From NCBI RefSeq assembly GCF_004362015.1, contig NZ_SNWW01000002.1, positions 186,001 to 250,000 on the forward strand: a stretch of DNA of 64,000 nt, given 5' to 3'. Both the position numbers and the translations under genes were made by a program. The DNA comes from Flavobacterium chryseum. Its GTDB lineage: Bacteria > Bacteroidota > Bacteroidia > Flavobacteriales > Flavobacteriaceae. Positions 63,938-64,000 of the stretch are shown here, piece after piece (position 1 is the stretch's first letter; each line of letters begins with the position of its first letter). The notes under the pieces are model-generated. The model did no database searches and was not told where the DNA came from. It saw nothing but the letters and a program-made list of their open reading frames with translations.

Positions 63938-64000
63938 TTTCACAGAGAACCCTGGTGAAACTTCGTGAATCACTGTGAAACAATATACATTTACAATGAA
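63938..64000. other. Downstream spacer; possible next gene start
   Basis: CACAGAG/TTCGTGAATCACTGTG words form a short imperfect repeat. An ATG at 63996 could begin the next gene, but only one codon is visible. Confidence 0.3.

Overview
The window reads as a low-GC chromosomal segment of a Flavobacterium-type bacterium (phylum Bacteroidota). The evidence is the gene content: SusC/SusD outer-membrane pairs, type IX secretion cargo with both type A and type B C-terminal sorting domains, the PorX regulator, a fused LpxC-FabZ enzyme, a bifunctional HisB, and -7 promoter boxes of the TAnnTTTG kind with little Shine-Dalgarno signal. I saw no tRNA, rRNA, CRISPR array, insertion sequence or prophage.

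Layout. 1-7.1 kb: the 5' part of an M1 metallopeptidase, a DUF71 (Dph6-like) ATP pyrophosphatase, a DUF1697 protein, recG, then a small sensory cluster: a PAS protein, a 114-residue protein and a six-helix membrane protein whose frame is cut by one in-frame TGA. A thioredoxin-fold protein follows. 7.6-14.2 kb: a tripartite RND efflux operon (adaptor, pump, TolC-like porin) and a bestrophin channel. 14.2-22.7 kb: a complete histidine operon (hisG-D-C-B-H-A-NIPSNAP-F-IE) read leftward. It is preceded by a 19-codon leader peptide with five His codons and a terminator, which is a classical attenuator. 22.8-27.1 kb: a two-component system divergent from an LtaS-like sulfatase-fold membrane enzyme, with three TTAAGT boxes at exact 11-bp spacing between them. 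27.3-34.5 kb: an S1/P1-like nuclease, a secreted protein of unknown function, a YeiH exporter with a LysR regulator, a VWA membrane protein and fabG. 34.7-35.4 kb: a short double-glycine leader peptide and a small membrane protein. 35.4-45 kb: ECF sigma factor, FecR anti-sigma, SusC, SusD, a zinc metallohydrolase lipoprotein and a DUF4302 lipoprotein, which looks like one regulated uptake locus. 45.2-53.4 kb: two paralogous leucine-rich-repeat T9SS cargo genes, one with three frameshifts, flanking a choice-of-anchor-L adhesin-like protein with four 195-bp internal repeats. 53.4-60.4 kb: a possible degenerate GIY-YIG protein, sucD, and a lipid A early-pathway cluster (second lpxD-like gene, efp, lpxA, lpxC-fabZ, lpxD). 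60.4-64 kb: an HD hydrolase, porX and tsaE.

The most unusual signal is not a gene. Many intergenic spacers are filled with degenerate arrays that keep an exact 7-nt (sometimes 8-nt) period for 30-77 bp. Each spacer uses its own word, the arrays often come as opposite-polarity pairs, and they often start at or run into the adjacent stop or start codon. They are especially dense in the his operon, whose spacers are unusually long. Three other points deserve priority: the his attenuator, the 11-bp-phased response-regulator box, and the two interrupted genes (5.6-6.4 kb and 45.3-47.7 kb).
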